Assembly (NCBI RefSeq): GCF_020525925.1
Contig: NZ_CP084876.1
Span: forward strand, 5,270,001 to 5,334,000
DNA: 64,000 bases
Source: Klebsiella quasipneumoniae subsp. quasipneumoniae
GTDB lineage: Bacteria > Pseudomonadota > Gammaproteobacteria > Enterobacterales > Enterobacteriaceae
Direction: 5' to 3'
The notes below the pieces were generated by a model. That model ran no database searches. It was not told where the DNA came from and saw only the letters and a program-made list of their open reading frames with translations. The position numbers and the translations under genes were made by a program. This document shows positions 24,195 through 34,427 of the stretch, one piece after another. Position 1 is the first letter of the stretch; the number at the start of each line of letters is the position of its first letter.

Positions 24195-24896
24195 ATGTCT
24201 TTAAGCGCACAGCAACTGGCGGCACAAAAGAACATCTCCTGGGTACTGGCCGAGAAGCTCGCCCAAAAGATACTGACTGGCGAATATCAGCCGGAAAGCA
24301 TTCTTCCCGGCGAAATGGAGTTAGGGGAGCAGTTCGGCGTGAGTCGTACCGCCGTCCGCGAAGCGGTGAAGACGCTGACTGCAAAAGGCATGCTGCTGCC
24401 CCGCCCTCGCATTGGCACCCGGGTAATGCCGCGCAGCAGCTGGAACTTCCTGGATAAGGAACTGCTCTCCTGGTGGCTCACGGAAGATAACTTCGAAGAG
24501 GTGGTGAGCCACTTTCTCGTCATGCGCAGCAGCCTGGAGCCACAGGCCTGTTTCCTCGCCGCCGCCCACGGCACCGCAGAGCAGAAAGCGCAACTCAATA
24601 CCCTAATGGAAGAGATGATTGCCCTGAAACGTCATTTTCAGCGCGATCGCTGGATAGACGTCGATATGGCCTGGCATGAACATATCTATGAAATGAGCGG
24701 CAATCCTTTCCTCAGCTCATTCGCTTCTTTATTTCATTCCGTCTACCACACCTACTTCACGTCGATTACGCAAAATGAAGTCGTGAAGCTCGATCTCCAC
24801 CAGGCGATCGTCGATGCCATTCTCAATAGCGATGCGCCAGGTGCCTTGCTCGCCTGCCAGGCGCTGCTGAACGCCCCACACCACGTAAATCAATAA
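24195..24896 (+). CDS. yieP: GntR/FadR-family transcriptional regulator YieP
   Basis: 233 residues (E. coli 230). The N-terminal winged helix-turn-helix contains LGEQFGVSRTAVREAVKTL (about residues 42-60), and the C-terminal all-helical ligand-binding domain is of the FadR (FCD) type with the metal-site pattern D-x3-H (VDMAWHEH). In E. coli YieP has been implicated in control of volatile fatty-acid tolerance genes; the native ligand is unsettled. AAAGGAACG precedes the ATG. hsrA follows 12 bp downstream, so the two are an operon. Confidence 0.93.
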   Translation: MSLSAQQLAAQKNISWVLAEKLAQKILTGEYQPESILPGEMELGEQFGVSRTAVREAVKTLTAKGMLLPRPRIGTRVMPRSSWNFLDKELLSWWLTEDNFEEVVSHFLVMRSSLEPQACFLAAAHGTAEQKAQLNTLMEEMIALKRHFQRDRWIDVDMAWHEHIYEMSGNPFLSSFASLFHSVYHTYFTSITQNEVVKLDLHQAIVDAILNSDAPGALLACQALLNAPHHVNQ

Positions 24897-24908
24897 CAAG
24901 GATTTGGC

Positions 24909-26306
24909 ATGAGCGGAAAAAAAGGGCGCAGCATGGCAGGCCTGCCGTGGATCGCGGCGATGGCCTTCTTTATGCAGGCGCTGGATGCCACCATTCTTAA
25001 CACCGCCCTCCCGGCTATCGCCCACAGTCTTAATCGTTCTCCCTTAGCGATGCAGTCGGCCATCATCAGCTATACGCTGACGGTGGCGATGTTGATCCCG
25101 GTCAGCGGCTGGCTGGCCGATCGCTTCGGCACGCGCCGGGTCTTTATCATCGCCGTTAGCCTGTTTACTCTCGGCTCCCTCGCCTGCGCGCTCTCGAGTT
25201 CATTAACGGAGCTGGTCATTTTTCGCGTTATTCAGGGGGTCGGCGGGGCGATGATGATGCCGGTGGCGAGGCTAGCCCTCCTGCGCGCCTATCCGCGCAG
25301 CGAACTGCTGCCGGTACTGAACTTTGTCACCATGCCGGGACTGGTAGGACCGATTCTGGGCCCGGTTCTCGGCGGGGTATTTGTGACCTGGGCCAGCTGG
25401 CATTGGATTTTCCTGATAAACATTCCCATCGGCGTGATCGGCATTCTGTATGCCCGTAAATATATGCCAAATTTCACAACGCCGCGCCGACGCTTCGATA
25501 TAACCGGTTTTCTGTTATTTGGCTTAAGCCTGGTGTTATTTTCCAGCGGTATTGAACTGTTTGGCGAAAAAATCGTGGCGACATGGCTGGCGCTGGCGGT
25601 GATCGCCGTCAGTCTGATACTGCTCATGGCCTATGTCCGTCACGCGCGCCGCCATCCTGCGCCGCTGATCTCGCTCTCTTTATTTAAAACCCATACGTTC
25701 TCGGTCGGCATTGCCGGCAACCTTGCCACGCGGTTGGGTACCGGCTGCGTACCTTTTCTGATGCCGCTCATGCTGCAGGTTGGCTTTGGCTATCCGGCCA
25801 TTATCGCCGGCTGTATGATCGCCCCCACCGCTATCGGCTCGATTATTGCGAAATCTACCGTTACCCAGGTGCTGCGCTGGTTTGGCTATCGTAAGACCCT
25901 GGTGGGGATCACCGTGTTTATTGGCCTTATGATTGCCCAGTTCTCGCTGCAGTCGCCAGAAATGCCGCTGTGGATGCTGCTTCTGCCGCTGTTCGTGCTG
26001 GGGATGGCGATGTCCACGCAGTTTACCGCCATGAATACCATTACCCTGGCCGATCTGACGGATGACAATGCCAGCAGCGGCAATAGCCTGCTGGCAGTCA
26101 CCCAGCAGCTTTCCATCAGTCTCGGAGTGGCCATCAGCGCTGCGGTGCTGCGCTTCTATGAAGGTTTTGACAGCGCCAGCACCGTAGAGCAGTTTCACTA
26201 CACCTTTATTACCATGGGCGTGATAACCATCGTGTCGGCGCTGATGTTTATGCTGTTGAGAGCGAAGGATGGCCGCAACCTGATTAGCGAGCGGCACAAA
26301 CGCTAA
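24909..26306 (+). CDS. hsrA: MFS drug:H+ antiporter-2 family transporter HsrA (YieO)
   Basis: 465 residues with about 14 hydrophobic segments, the DHA2 layout. The loop 2-3 motif A is [11 protein letters not shown] (near residues 72-82), and motif C-like [13 protein letters not shown] follows in helix 5. Overexpression in E. coli gives homocysteine resistance; the natural substrate is not known. It is cotranscribed with yieP. Its last four bases overlap the convergent rbsR stop. Confidence 0.93.
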   Translation: MSGKKGRSMAGLPWIAAMAFFMQALDATILNTALPAIAHSLNRSPLAMQSAIISYTLTVAMLIPVSGWLADRFGTRRVFIIAVSLFTLGSLACALSSSLTELVIFRVIQGVGGAMMMPVARLALLRAYPRSELLPVLNFVTMPGLVGPILGPVLGGVFVTWASWHWIFLINIPIGVIGILYARKYMPNFTTPRRRFDITGFLLFGLSLVLFSSGIELFGEKIVATWLALAVIAVSLILLMAYVRHARRHPAPLISLSLFKTHTFSVGIAGNLATRLGTGCVPFLMPLMLQVGFGYPAIIAGCMIAPTAIGSIIAKSTVTQVLRWFGYRKTLVGITVFIGLMIAQFSLQSPEMPLWMLLLPLFVLGMAMSTQFTAMNTITLADLTDDNASSGNSLLAVTQQLSISLGVAISAAVLRFYEGFDSASTVEQFHYTFITMGVITIVSALMFMLLRAKDGRNLISERHKR

Positions 26307-27295
26307 GCGGAACCGCGGACCACCAGCTCCGGGGTTAACTGTACGCGCTGCTGTTTTTGCTGCGGGTCGGCCATGCGATGGATCAGCACGTCGATGGCCA
26401 GTTCCCCCAGCTCATCTTTCGGCTGGTGAATGGTGGTTAACGGCGGCGTCATATAGCGAGCCAGTTCAATATCATCGTAACCCACCAGCGCCATATCCTG
26501 CGGGATCTGCAACCCGGCCTGGTATAACGCCTGATAAGCGCCAACCGCCATGGCGTCGTTACCGACAAACACCGCCTGCGGCCGCTGCGGCAACGCCAGC
26601 AGCTGCTGCATCGCGCTAAATCCGCCGCCAAACTCAAAATCACTGGTCACCACGTATCCCTCGGCTACGGGCAGAGCGCAGCGCGCCATCGCGGCATGGT
26701 AACCTTCAAGGCGCAGACGCGCCGGGGTTTTATCCAGCGGGCCGGCAATGCAGGCAATGTGTGAATACCCTTGATCGATCAGGTACTGGGTCGCCATATC
26801 GCCACCGAGCAGCGAGTTATCCTGAATCAGATCGCTATCGCCATCAAACGGCGCCCAGTCCATCATGACCGTCGGAACCGACGGATAGCGCTGCATAATT
26901 TCCGGGGAGGGTTGGTGGGTCTCAGTGCACAGCAGCAGTAATCCATCGACGCGTTTTTGCATTAACGTCTCCAGATTACGATTCATTCGCTGCTCATCAC
27001 CTTCCGTATTACAGAGTACGAGACTATAACCCCGCTCAAAGCAGCTGCGCTCCACGCCCCGCACCAGCTCGGAATAAAACGGATTGGTACTGGCGGTGAT
27101 CAGCATGCCGATGGTGCGGGTTTGATTAAGCTTGAGGCTACGCGCCAGCGCCGAGGGGGCGTAGTTGAGGCTTTTGATCGCGGCGTCGACTTTGGCGGTA
27201 ATCGCCTCGCTGACAAAGCGGTCCTTATTGATGACGTGTGACACCGTCGATGTGGAAACGCCCGCGACGCGGGCCACATCTTTCATCGTAGCCAA
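26303..27295 (-). CDS. rbsR: Ribose operon repressor RbsR
   Basis: 330 residues of the LacI/GalR family. The helix-turn-helix is [20 protein letters not shown] at residues 4-23, with the hinge helix [11 protein letters not shown], then a periplasmic-binding-protein-like domain for ribose. It represses rbsDACBKR by binding the palindrome at 32176-32193 and in E. coli also affects purine nucleotide genes. It is the last gene of the operon, 3 bp after rbsK, so it is autoregulated. Confidence 0.96.
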   Translation of the reverse strand: MATMKDVARVAGVSTSTVSHVINKDRFVSEAITAKVDAAIKSLNYAPSALARSLKLNQTRTIGMLITASTNPFYSELVRGVERSCFERGYSLVLCNTEGDEQRMNRNLETLMQKRVDGLLLLCTETHQPSPEIMQRYPSVPTVMMDWAPFDGDSDLIQDNSLLGGDMATQYLIDQGYSHIACIAGPLDKTPARLRLEGYHAAMARCALPVAEGYVVTSDFEFGGGFSAMQQLLALPQRPQAVFVGNDAMAVGAYQALYQAGLQIPQDMALVGYDDIELARYMTPPLTTIHQPKDELGELAIDVLIHRMADPQQKQQRVQLTPELVVRGSA

Positions 27296-27298
27296 GCA

Positions 27299-28228
27299 TT
27301 ACCCCTGTTGCGCTAAAAATTCATCAATCTCTGTGCGCCACGGCACGGAAGGCTGCGCGCCTTTGCGAGTCACGGCAATCGCCGCCGCGGCATGCGCAAA
27401 GCGGATCGCCTCCGGCAGGGCAGTCCCTTCCAGCAGCGCGGTCACCAGCGCGCCGTTGAAAGTGTCGCCGGCCGCGATAGTATCAATAGCCTGCACGCGA
27501 AACCCTGGGATCCGGCGGCTTTCGCCTTCGGCACTGAGCCAGACGCCGCGACTGCCGAGGGTGATCATCACCGTACCAATGCCTTTGGCATGCAGCACGT
27601 CGGCGGCTTTTGCCGCATCCTCGTCACTCTCAACGCGAATCCCCGTCAGCTTTTCCGCTTCGGTTTCGTTGGGGGTAATGATATCCACCAGCGCCAGCAG
27701 TTCATCGGACAGTTCACGCGCTGGCGCGGGATTAAGCACCACGGTGGTCTGATGGTGATGGGCGATTTTCGCCGCCGCCAGCACGCTCTCCAGCGGTGAT
27801 TCGAGCTGCATCAACAACGCCTGCGCGCTGGCGATCCGCTCTTTTTCCGCCTCTACCTGAGCGACGGATAAGGCCGCATTGGCGCCGGCATGAATACCGA
27901 TGACATTCTCACCTTCGGCGTTAACGAAGATTAACGCCACGCCGGTTGCTTCCCCGGCGACCGCGCGCACAGGCGCCACATCGATTTTATCGCTCGCCAG
28001 CTGGCGACGGATGCGTTCACCGATGTCGTCATCGCCGGTGCAGGCGATAAACGCGATATCCGCCCCGCTGCGCCCGGCGGCCACCGCCTGGTTGGCCCCT
28101 TTACCACCGAACGCCAGCTGGTAGTGGTTGCCGGTGACGGTTTCACCCGGTGTCGGGAAAGCGTCAAGGTTGAGAATGTGATCGGCATTGATGCTGCCAA
28201 GGACGACAAGTTTGCCTGCAGTTTTCAT
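27299..28228 (-). CDS. rbsK: Ribokinase
   Basis: 309 residues, PfkB family. Signature 1 is GGKGANQAVAAGRSG near residue 42, and signature 2 is DTIAAGDTFNGAL near residue 250 with the catalytic Asp. It phosphorylates D-ribose at O5 in the cytosol, feeding the pentose phosphate pathway. It is separated from rbsB by a 103-bp gap holding a stable hairpin, which likely lowers its expression relative to the binding protein. Confidence 0.96.
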   Translation of the reverse strand: MKTAGKLVVLGSINADHILNLDAFPTPGETVTGNHYQLAFGGKGANQAVAAGRSGADIAFIACTGDDDIGERIRRQLASDKIDVAPVRAVAGEATGVALIFVNAEGENVIGIHAGANAALSVAQVEAEKERIASAQALLMQLESPLESVLAAAKIAHHHQTTVVLNPAPARELSDELLALVDIITPNETEAEKLTGIRVESDEDAAKAADVLHAKGIGTVMITLGSRGVWLSAEGESRRIPGFRVQAIDTIAAGDTFNGALVTALLEGTALPEAIRFAHAAAAIAVTRKGAQPSVPWRTEIDEFLAQQG

Positions 28229-28249
28229 CGTTTCTGTTCCCGGGAAAGC

Positions 28250-28272
28250 GCGCCACCGGGATCCGGTGGCGC
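28250..28272 (-). repeat. Intercistronic hairpin between rbsB and rbsK
   Basis: GCGCCACCGG, loop GAT/ATC, CCGGTGGCGC: a perfect 10-bp stem without a U-run. Such a hairpin after the binding-protein gene is expected to protect the upstream rbsB message from 3' exonucleases and set a step in expression. Confidence 0.7.
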
Positions 28273-28331
28273 ATGCCCTGCTTTTCTTTTTTTATATTGT
28301 CCCTCGGACCGTTGCCAGTCCGAATCGCATA

Positions 28332-29222
28332 TTACTGCTTAACGACCAGCTTCAGCTCAACCGGGTAGTTAGCTTCCACTTTTTCGCCCTTCAGTACCTT
28401 ATCAGCAGTCTCAACGCCTTTCGCGCCGATCTGCTCCGGCAACTGTGCGACGGTCGCCGCCAGTTTGCCACTGTTTACTGCTTTTTCGCCATCCGGAGTG
28501 CCGTCAAATCCAACCACCATCACATCGGACTTGCCTGCGGTCTGCAGCGCGCGCAGAGCGCCGAGCGCCATTTCATCATTCTGCGCGAACACCGCCTGGA
28601 CGTCAGGATGGGCGGTCAGCAGGTTCTGCATCACGTTCAGCCCTTTGGTACGGTCGAAATCGGCCGGCTGGCTGGCCAGAACGTTGAACTTGTGCGCCGC
28701 CACGGCCTGTTTGAAGCCTTCGCCGCGCTCACGCGCCGCGGAAGTCCCGGCAATGCCCTGCAGCTCAATGACTTTCGCACTTTCACCCAGCTTTTTCGCA
28801 ATGTAATCGCCCGCCATTTTTCCGCCCTGCACGTTGTCAGAGGCGATGTGGCTCACGACATCGCCTTTTGTCGCCTGACGGTCGAGGGTGATGACCGGGA
28901 TTTTCGCCTGGTTCGCCATCTTCACGGCATTGCCGACGGCATCAGAGTCGGTTGGGTTGATCAGCAACAGCTTCGCGCCGCGCACCGTTAAATCCTGTAC
29001 GTTAGCCAGCTCTTTCGCCGGGTTGTTCTGGGAATCGAGCACCACCAGGTTGTAGCCCAGTTTGTCAGCTTCTTTTTGCGCGCCGTCTTTCAGCGACACG
29101 AAGAAGGGATTGTTGAGAGTAGAGATAACCAGAGCGATGGTGTCTTTGGCCATCGCGTTCGCGCTAACGGTCGCACTTAGCGCAACAGCAGAGACCAGGG
29201 TCGCCAGTTTTTTCATATTCAT
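28332..29222 (-). CDS. rbsB: Periplasmic D-ribose-binding protein
   Basis: 296 residues, as in E. coli. A Sec signal peptide ([25 protein letters not shown]) is followed by mature KDTIALVIS. Ribose-contacting residues of the family appear in [15 protein letters not shown] and [10 protein letters not shown]. It delivers ribose to the RbsA-RbsC importer and to the Trg chemoreceptor in E. coli. Confidence 0.97.
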   Translation of the reverse strand: MNMKKLATLVSAVALSATVSANAMAKDTIALVISTLNNPFFVSLKDGAQKEADKLGYNLVVLDSQNNPAKELANVQDLTVRGAKLLLINPTDSDAVGNAVKMANQAKIPVITLDRQATKGDVVSHIASDNVQGGKMAGDYIAKKLGESAKVIELQGIAGTSAARERGEGFKQAVAAHKFNVLASQPADFDRTKGLNVMQNLLTAHPDVQAVFAQNDEMALGALRALQTAGKSDVMVVGFDGTPDGEKAVNSGKLAATVAQLPEQIGAKGVETADKVLKGEKVEANYPVELKLVVKQ

Positions 29223-29249
29223 AGTTAAGATGTCCTGTAGAGTTCTCAG

Positions 29250-30215
29250 TTACTGCTTTTTGTTATCTACCAGTACCGCCAGCAAAATCACCACCGCTTT
29301 AACGATCATCTGGTAATAGGAAGAAACGCCTAAAAGGTTCAAACCATTATTCAGGAAGCCAAGGATCAGCGCGCCAATCAGCGTGCCGACAATGCGTCCT
29401 TTGCCGCCCGCCAGACTGGTGCCGCCGAGCACGACTGCCGCAATGGCGTCCAGCTCATAGCCTGTCCCGGCCGTCGGCTGCGCGGAGGAGAGGCGCGCCA
29501 CTTCGATAATCCCGGCCAGCGACGCCAGCATCCCGCACAACGCGTAGACGATAATTTTGACTTTATTGACGCTAATCCCGGACAGGCGCGTCGCCGCCTC
29601 ATTACCGCCAAGGGCGTAGATATAACGACCCAGGCGAGTATGGTGCAGCATGTACCAGGCCGCCAGGAAGACAATCGCCATGATCCATACCGGCGTCGGG
29701 ATCCCCAGCGGACGCCCGATACCAAACCAGCCGAACAGATCGGCATTATCGCTAAAGCCGGTATTGATCGGGCTGCCGTTGGTGTACACCATGGTCACGC
29801 CGCGCAGCAGCAGCATCATCACCAGGGTGGCGATGAAAGCCTGCACGCGGCCTTTCGCCACAATCACCCCGGTGACTGCGCCGATCGCCGCACCTAATGC
29901 GAGGGCAGCAGCGACCGCCACCAACGCATTCACTTCAATGCCAACGATCGACGCCGCCACCGCGCCGGTGAGCGCCAACAGGGAACCGACGGACAGGTCG
30001 ATCCCCGAGGTCAGTATGACCAGCGTCATCCCTACCGCCATAATGGCGTTAACGGAGGTCTGCTGCAGAATATTGAACAGGTTATTGACGGTAAAAAAGT
30101 TGGGGCTCATGGTCGATACCACCGCGATCAGCACCAGCAGGGCAATCAGCGATTTTTGCTCCATCAGCCACGCTTTCGTGAAATAACGGCGACCAGAAAC
30201 AGCCTGGGTTGTCAT
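29250..30215 (-). CDS. rbsC: Ribose ABC transporter permease
   Basis: 321 residues of the BPD_transp_2 family with about ten membrane segments, for example LIALLVLIAVVSTM and NAIMAVGMTLVILTSGIDLSVG. The conserved cytoplasmic loop with GGNEAATRLSGI contacts the ATPase RbsA, encoded 5 bp upstream. Confidence 0.96.
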   Translation of the reverse strand: MTTQAVSGRRYFTKAWLMEQKSLIALLVLIAVVSTMSPNFFTVNNLFNILQQTSVNAIMAVGMTLVILTSGIDLSVGSLLALTGAVAASIVGIEVNALVAVAAALALGAAIGAVTGVIVAKGRVQAFIATLVMMLLLRGVTMVYTNGSPINTGFSDNADLFGWFGIGRPLGIPTPVWIMAIVFLAAWYMLHHTRLGRYIYALGGNEAATRLSGISVNKVKIIVYALCGMLASLAGIIEVARLSSAQPTAGTGYELDAIAAVVLGGTSLAGGKGRIVGTLIGALILGFLNNGLNLLGVSSYYQMIVKAVVILLAVLVDNKKQ

Positions 30216-30220
30216 CTTTC

Positions 30221-31726
30221 TTACTCCTGATTCACACGGTTAAGCTTGCCCACAGCGGCAGCCATCAATACTTCCTGGGTGGCCTGCTCGCGTGTGAATT
30301 CACCGCCGAGATGCCCTTCATGCATCACTATGATGCGATCGCTCATGCCCAACACTTCCGGCATCTCGGAGGAGACCAGAATGATGCTCAGGCCATCGGC
30401 TTTGAACTGATTGATAAGCTGGTAGATCTCTTTCTTCGCCCCAACGTCGACGCCACGGGTCGGCTCATCGAGGATCAGGACCTTCGGCCGGGTCATCAGC
30501 CCGCGGGCGATGGCGACCTTTTGCTGGTTGCCGCCGGAGAGCAGGCCGATCGCCTGCTCCATGGACGGCGTTTTCACGTTAAACAGCCGGATGAAATCAC
30601 TGACCGCCTGCTGTTCATCTTTATGCTTGAGACTCCCCCCCGTCCGGCTGAAGTAGCGCAGGGCGGTCAGGGACATGTTTTCTTTTACCGACATCCCGAG
30701 CACTAAGCCGTCACGCTTACGGTCTTCGGAGATATAGACAATGCCGTTCGCCAGACCATCCTGCGGCGAACGGGTCACCACTTCGTGACCGTCGAGCGTC
30801 ACGGAGCCGCTGCTGCGCGGCAGCGCGCCATACAACACTTTCATCAGCTCGGTCCGCCCGGCGCCCATCAGCCCGGCGACGCCGAGGATTTCCCCCTGGC
30901 GCAGGGTAAAGGTCACGTTTTCCACGCCCGGGCCGCAGAGATTACCGACTTTCAGGCGCACCGCGCCCGGCGCCTTAGCCAGATGCGGATACTGATCTTC
31001 CAGCTTCCGGCCAACCATCATTTCAATCAGACGGTCTTCATCCAGCGAGGAGACCTCGCGTTCGGCAATAAACTGCCCGTCGCGGAACACGGTCACGTCA
31101 TCGCAAATCTCGAAGATCTCTTTCATGCGGTGGGAGATGTAGACGATGCCGCGCCCCTGCGATTTCAGTTCGCGGATCACACGGAACAGCGATTCGGTTT
31201 CGGTATCGGTCAGCGCGTCGGTCGGTTCATCCATAATGATGACCATCGACTCGAAGCTCAGCACTTTGGCGATCTCCACCATTTGCTGATCGCCAATCGA
31301 CAGATCGCCCACCAGCTTCTGGCTGGTAAAACGGAGATTCAGCTTCGCCAGCAGCTTGTCGGCTTCGGCATACATCCGCTTCCAGTCGATTTTGCCAAAG
31401 CGGTTAACGAATTCGCGGCCGAGGAAGATGTTCTCGGCGATCGTCAACTGCGGGATCAGGTTCAGCTCCTGATGGATAATGCCGATCCCGGCTTCCTGGG
31501 AAGATTTTGGGCCGCTAAAGGTGGTCTCTTTGCCCAACCACAATAAAGCGCCAGCATCACGGGTATAGATCCCGGTCAGCACTTTCATCATGGTGGATTT
31601 ACCGGCGCCGTTCTCACCCACCAGCGCCATCACCCGGCCAGGGTAGACATTCAGCGAGGCGCCGGAGAGCGCCTTGACGCCAGGGAACGCTTTATCGATC
31701 CCTTTCAGTTGCAATAAGGCTTCCAT
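30221..31726 (-). CDS. rbsA: Ribose ABC transporter ATP-binding protein (two ABC domains)
   Basis: 501 residues from ATG 31726; a longer in-frame reading to 31774 would overlap rbsD and lacks conservation. The first ABC domain has Walker [10 protein letters not shown] and Walker B IIMDEPTD. Its signature is the variant LSIGDQQ. The second has a degenerate Walker [10 protein letters not shown] and a canonical LSGGNQQK signature. One functional and one degenerate site is normal for this family of sugar importers. Confidence 0.97.
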   Translation of the reverse strand: MEALLQLKGIDKAFPGVKALSGASLNVYPGRVMALVGENGAGKSTMMKVLTGIYTRDAGALLWLGKETTFSGPKSSQEAGIGIIHQELNLIPQLTIAENIFLGREFVNRFGKIDWKRMYAEADKLLAKLNLRFTSQKLVGDLSIGDQQMVEIAKVLSFESMVIIMDEPTDALTDTETESLFRVIRELKSQGRGIVYISHRMKEIFEICDDVTVFRDGQFIAEREVSSLDEDRLIEMMVGRKLEDQYPHLAKAPGAVRLKVGNLCGPGVENVTFTLRQGEILGVAGLMGAGRTELMKVLYGALPRSSGSVTLDGHEVVTRSPQDGLANGIVYISEDRKRDGLVLGMSVKENMSLTALRYFSRTGGSLKHKDEQQAVSDFIRLFNVKTPSMEQAIGLLSGGNQQKVAIARGLMTRPKVLILDEPTRGVDVGAKKEIYQLINQFKADGLSIILVSSEMPEVLGMSDRIIVMHEGHLGGEFTREQATQEVLMAAAVGKLNRVNQE

Positions 31727-31736
31727 GACGGCGATC

Positions 31737-32156
31737 TCAGAAGGTGACGCCGGCACAGAGAATGATATTCGCAAACGGGGAACACTCCCCGCTGCGAATT
31801 ACCGCCTGACTGTCTGCGGTTTGTTTTTTGAACTGCTCATGACTGGTGTAACGAATTTCAATGGTGTTTCCCTGGTGCTGCTGCAGCTGCTCAAGATGGT
31901 TGAGCAACGTCGCGTGGAGCTGCGGATTATGCGTCTTAATTTCCTCCGCGATGACAGCCGCTTCAACCTGCATTTCCGTCGTCACCACTTCCAGAACCTG
32001 CATAAATGAAGGTACGCCCTGGGTCAACGCCATATCGATGCGCGCGCTGCTGCGGGGAACCGGTAATCCGGCATCGCAGACCACCAGCGTATCGGTGTGG
32101 CCCAGGCGGGAGATAACCGCGGAAATATCAGCGTTAAGTACGGTGCCTTTTTTCAT
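31737..32156 (-). CDS. rbsD: D-ribose pyranase
   Basis: 139 residues, as in E. coli. [22 protein letters not shown] opens the sequence in two parts: the conserved Lys/Asn start and the catalytic His of LGHTD at residue 20. It interconverts the pyranose and furanose forms of ribose so that RbsK gets its preferred substrate. First gene of the operon, 10 bp before rbsA. Confidence 0.96.
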   Translation of the reverse strand: MKKGTVLNADISAVISRLGHTDTLVVCDAGLPVPRSSARIDMALTQGVPSFMQVLEVVTTEMQVEAAVIAEEIKTHNPQLHATLLNHLEQLQQHQGNTIEIRYTSHEQFKKQTADSQAVIRSGECSPFANIILCAGVTF

Positions 32157-32175
32157 TTTTTCTCTTTTGCTCCAC

Positions 32176-32193
32176 TAGCGAAACGTTTCGCTA
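32176..32193. promoter_or_regulatory. RbsR operator O1 at the rbsD promoter
   Basis: An 18-bp perfect palindrome TAGCGAAACGTTTCGCTA with the central CG typical of LacI/GalR operators, 20 bp upstream of rbsD. On the minus strand AT-rich -10-like sequence (GATAATAATTATTTT) adjoins it, so a bound repressor would block initiation. Confidence 0.9.
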
Positions 32194-32250
32194 AAATAAT
32201 TATTATCAATGCGTGAGCAGAAAACCATCACCAGAAGAGAGAAATGTGAT

Positions 32251-32270
32251 CGCTATCGAAACGTTTCGCG
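32251..32270. promoter_or_regulatory. Second RbsR-type operator with an adjoining CRP half site
   Basis: The 12-bp perfect palindrome CGAAACGTTTCG (32257-32268) repeats the core of O1. The centres of the two are 78 bp apart. The left flank TGTGATCG (32246-32253) is a good CRP half site. An auxiliary operator that loops with O1 is one reading. Confidence 0.65.
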
Positions 32271-32306
32271 AGACAGCGACAGGAGATGACAGCCGGAGTG
32301 AGAAAC

Positions 32307-32337
32307 AAAAAGCCCTTCGCAATGGAAGGGCTTTTTT
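32307..32337. terminator. Terminator downstream of kup
   Basis: AAAAAGCCCTTC, loop, GAAGGGCTTTTTT, symmetrical with T-runs on both strands. It ends kup on the minus strand and would also stop plus-strand transcripts. Confidence 0.88.
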
Positions 32338-32341
32338 GACA

Positions 32342-34210
32342 TCAGATTTCGACCTGAGTACCGAGCTCGATAACCCGGTTTGGCGGGATTTCAAACTGAT
32401 CCGGCGCGCGCAGGGCGTTACGCTGCAGCAGCAGATAAAGCTTGCCGCGCAGGCGCAGATACCACGGTCGTTTGCCGATAATCAGCGACTCATGGGACAT
32501 AAAGAACGAGGTCTCCATCATCCGGCAGCTGAGTCCTTCCAGGCCACAGCGATGGAACACCTCTTCGACATTTGGCGTTTCCCGCCAGCCGTAGCTGGCC
32601 ACCACCCGCCAGAACGAGGGCGAAAGCTGCTCAATCTGCACCCGGCGAACGTTATGCACGTAAGGCGCGTCTTCGGTGCGCAGGGTCAGGAGGATCACTC
32701 GCTCATGCAGCACCTTGTTGTGCTTCAGGTTATGCAGCAGGGCAAACGGGATCACGTTCAGGGCGCGGGACATATACACCGCAGTACCCGGCACGCGCAC
32801 CGGCGGCGATTTCTCCAGCGAAGAGATCATCGCCTCCAGCGAGTTGCCGTGCTCGTGCATTCGACGCAGCAGGCGGAAACGCTCGCTCTTCCAGGTGGTC
32901 ATCACCGTAAACATCACCAGACCCAGCGACAACGGCAGCCAGCCGCCGGAGACAATCTTATCGAGGTTCGCCGAGAACAGCGGAACATCAATGCACAGGA
33001 AGGCCACCAGCATCAGCCCAACGAACAGTTTATTCCAGTGCCAGTTTTTGCGCGCCACCGTTGCCGACAGGATGGAGGTCAGCACCATGGTCCCCGTGAC
33101 CGCGATACCGTACGCCGCCGCCAGGTTAGACGAATGTTCGAAGCTGACGATGACGATCACTACCGAGACATACAGCAGCCAGTTAATGAACGGGATATAG
33201 ATCTGGCCGGACTCCATTTCCGAGGTGTGGATGATGCGCATCGGCGACAGATAGCCCAGACGCACCGCCTGACGGGTTAAGGAGAAGACCCCGGAGATCA
33301 CCGCCTGCGAGGCGATAACCGTCGCCAGTGTGGCGATAATCAGCATCGGGATCAGCGCCCACTCCGGCGCCAGCAGGAAGAACGGGTTTTTAATCGCTTC
33401 CGGATGCTTAAGCAGCAATGCCCCCTGGCCAAAATAGTTCAGCACCAGCGAAGGCAGCACGACGGAGAACCAGGCGACACGGATCGGCAGTTTGCCGAAG
33501 TGCCCCATATCGGCGTACAGCGCTTCCACCCCGGTAATCGACAGCACCACCGCGCCAAGCGCAATAAAGGAAACCGTTTTGTACTGCAGGAAGAAGTGCA
33601 CCGCCCAGTAGGGGTTTAGCGCCTGCAGAACTTCCGGGTTAGCGTAAATGCTTCGCGCGCCAAGCACCGCCAGCAGCAAGAACCAGATCAGCATAATCGG
33701 CGCAAACAGCTTGCCGACCATCCCGGTCCCGTGCTTCTGGATCATAAACAGCAGGGTAAGCACGATAATGGAGATCGGCACAATCCAGCTATCGAGTTGC
33801 GGAGCGATAATTTCTAACCCCTCTATCGCCGACATCACCGAAATCGCCGGGGTAATCACCACTTCGCCATAGAAGAAACTGCCGCCGATCAGGCCGAGGA
33901 TCACCAGCACAGAGGTCATCCGCGCCGAGGTATTGCGTCCGGCCAGCGACATCAGCGTTAAGATCCCGCCTTCCCCGGCGTTATCCGCCCGCATCACGAA
34001 GGTGATGTATTTTATCGATACGGTAAAGATTAACAGCCAGAAAATCAGCGACAAAAAGCCAAAAACGGCATCGCGCTCAACGCCAAAGCCAAACTGACCT
34101 GACAGGCATTCACGCAGGGTATACAGTGGACTGGTACCGATATCACCGTACACCACGCCGATGGCCGCCAGCGTTAACGCCGGCAACGATTGTTTATTAT
34201 CAGTGCTCAT
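32342..34210 (-). CDS. kup: Low-affinity potassium transporter Kup (TrkD)
   Basis: 622 residues. The N-terminal two-thirds has about 12 hydrophobic helices; [15 protein letters not shown] near residue 17 is the family signature. The C-terminal third is a soluble domain. Kup imports K+ with protons in the inner membrane and also takes up caesium. Single gene, divergent from ravA. Confidence 0.97.
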   Translation of the reverse strand: MSTDNKQSLPALTLAAIGVVYGDIGTSPLYTLRECLSGQFGFGVERDAVFGFLSLIFWLLIFTVSIKYITFVMRADNAGEGGILTLMSLAGRNTSARMTSVLVILGLIGGSFFYGEVVITPAISVMSAIEGLEIIAPQLDSWIVPISIIVLTLLFMIQKHGTGMVGKLFAPIMLIWFLLLAVLGARSIYANPEVLQALNPYWAVHFFLQYKTVSFIALGAVVLSITGVEALYADMGHFGKLPIRVAWFSVVLPSLVLNYFGQGALLLKHPEAIKNPFFLLAPEWALIPMLIIATLATVIASQAVISGVFSLTRQAVRLGYLSPMRIIHTSEMESGQIYIPFINWLLYVSVVIVIVSFEHSSNLAAAYGIAVTGTMVLTSILSATVARKNWHWNKLFVGLMLVAFLCIDVPLFSANLDKIVSGGWLPLSLGLVMFTVMTTWKSERFRLLRRMHEHGNSLEAMISSLEKSPPVRVPGTAVYMSRALNVIPFALLHNLKHNKVLHERVILLTLRTEDAPYVHNVRRVQIEQLSPSFWRVVASYGWRETPNVEEVFHRCGLEGLSCRMMETSFFMSHESLIIGKRPWYLRLRGKLYLLLQRNALRAPDQFEIPPNRVIELGTQVEI

Positions 34211-34427
34211 AGACTAGTCTTTTCGTTTATAAAACAAATGTGTGCCTAGTCCCTTGGCCCACAAAAAGCGCACAGTATGCACGATTATTTGTGAAATCGT
34301 ACCCCTAACAGACACCATATTAACCTGGCTCAAAAAAAATAAATCGATTCTTCAGGCTATTACCGCCCCTGCTCTAACATCTATACTCGTCCCAATAACG
34401 ATACATGACAAAGCACGCAACTCAATT

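Noticed and set aside
32213..33280. 355-codon plus frame from the rbsD operator region into kup
   Set aside because: It runs through operators and a terminator and then lies antisense to the kup C-terminal domain.
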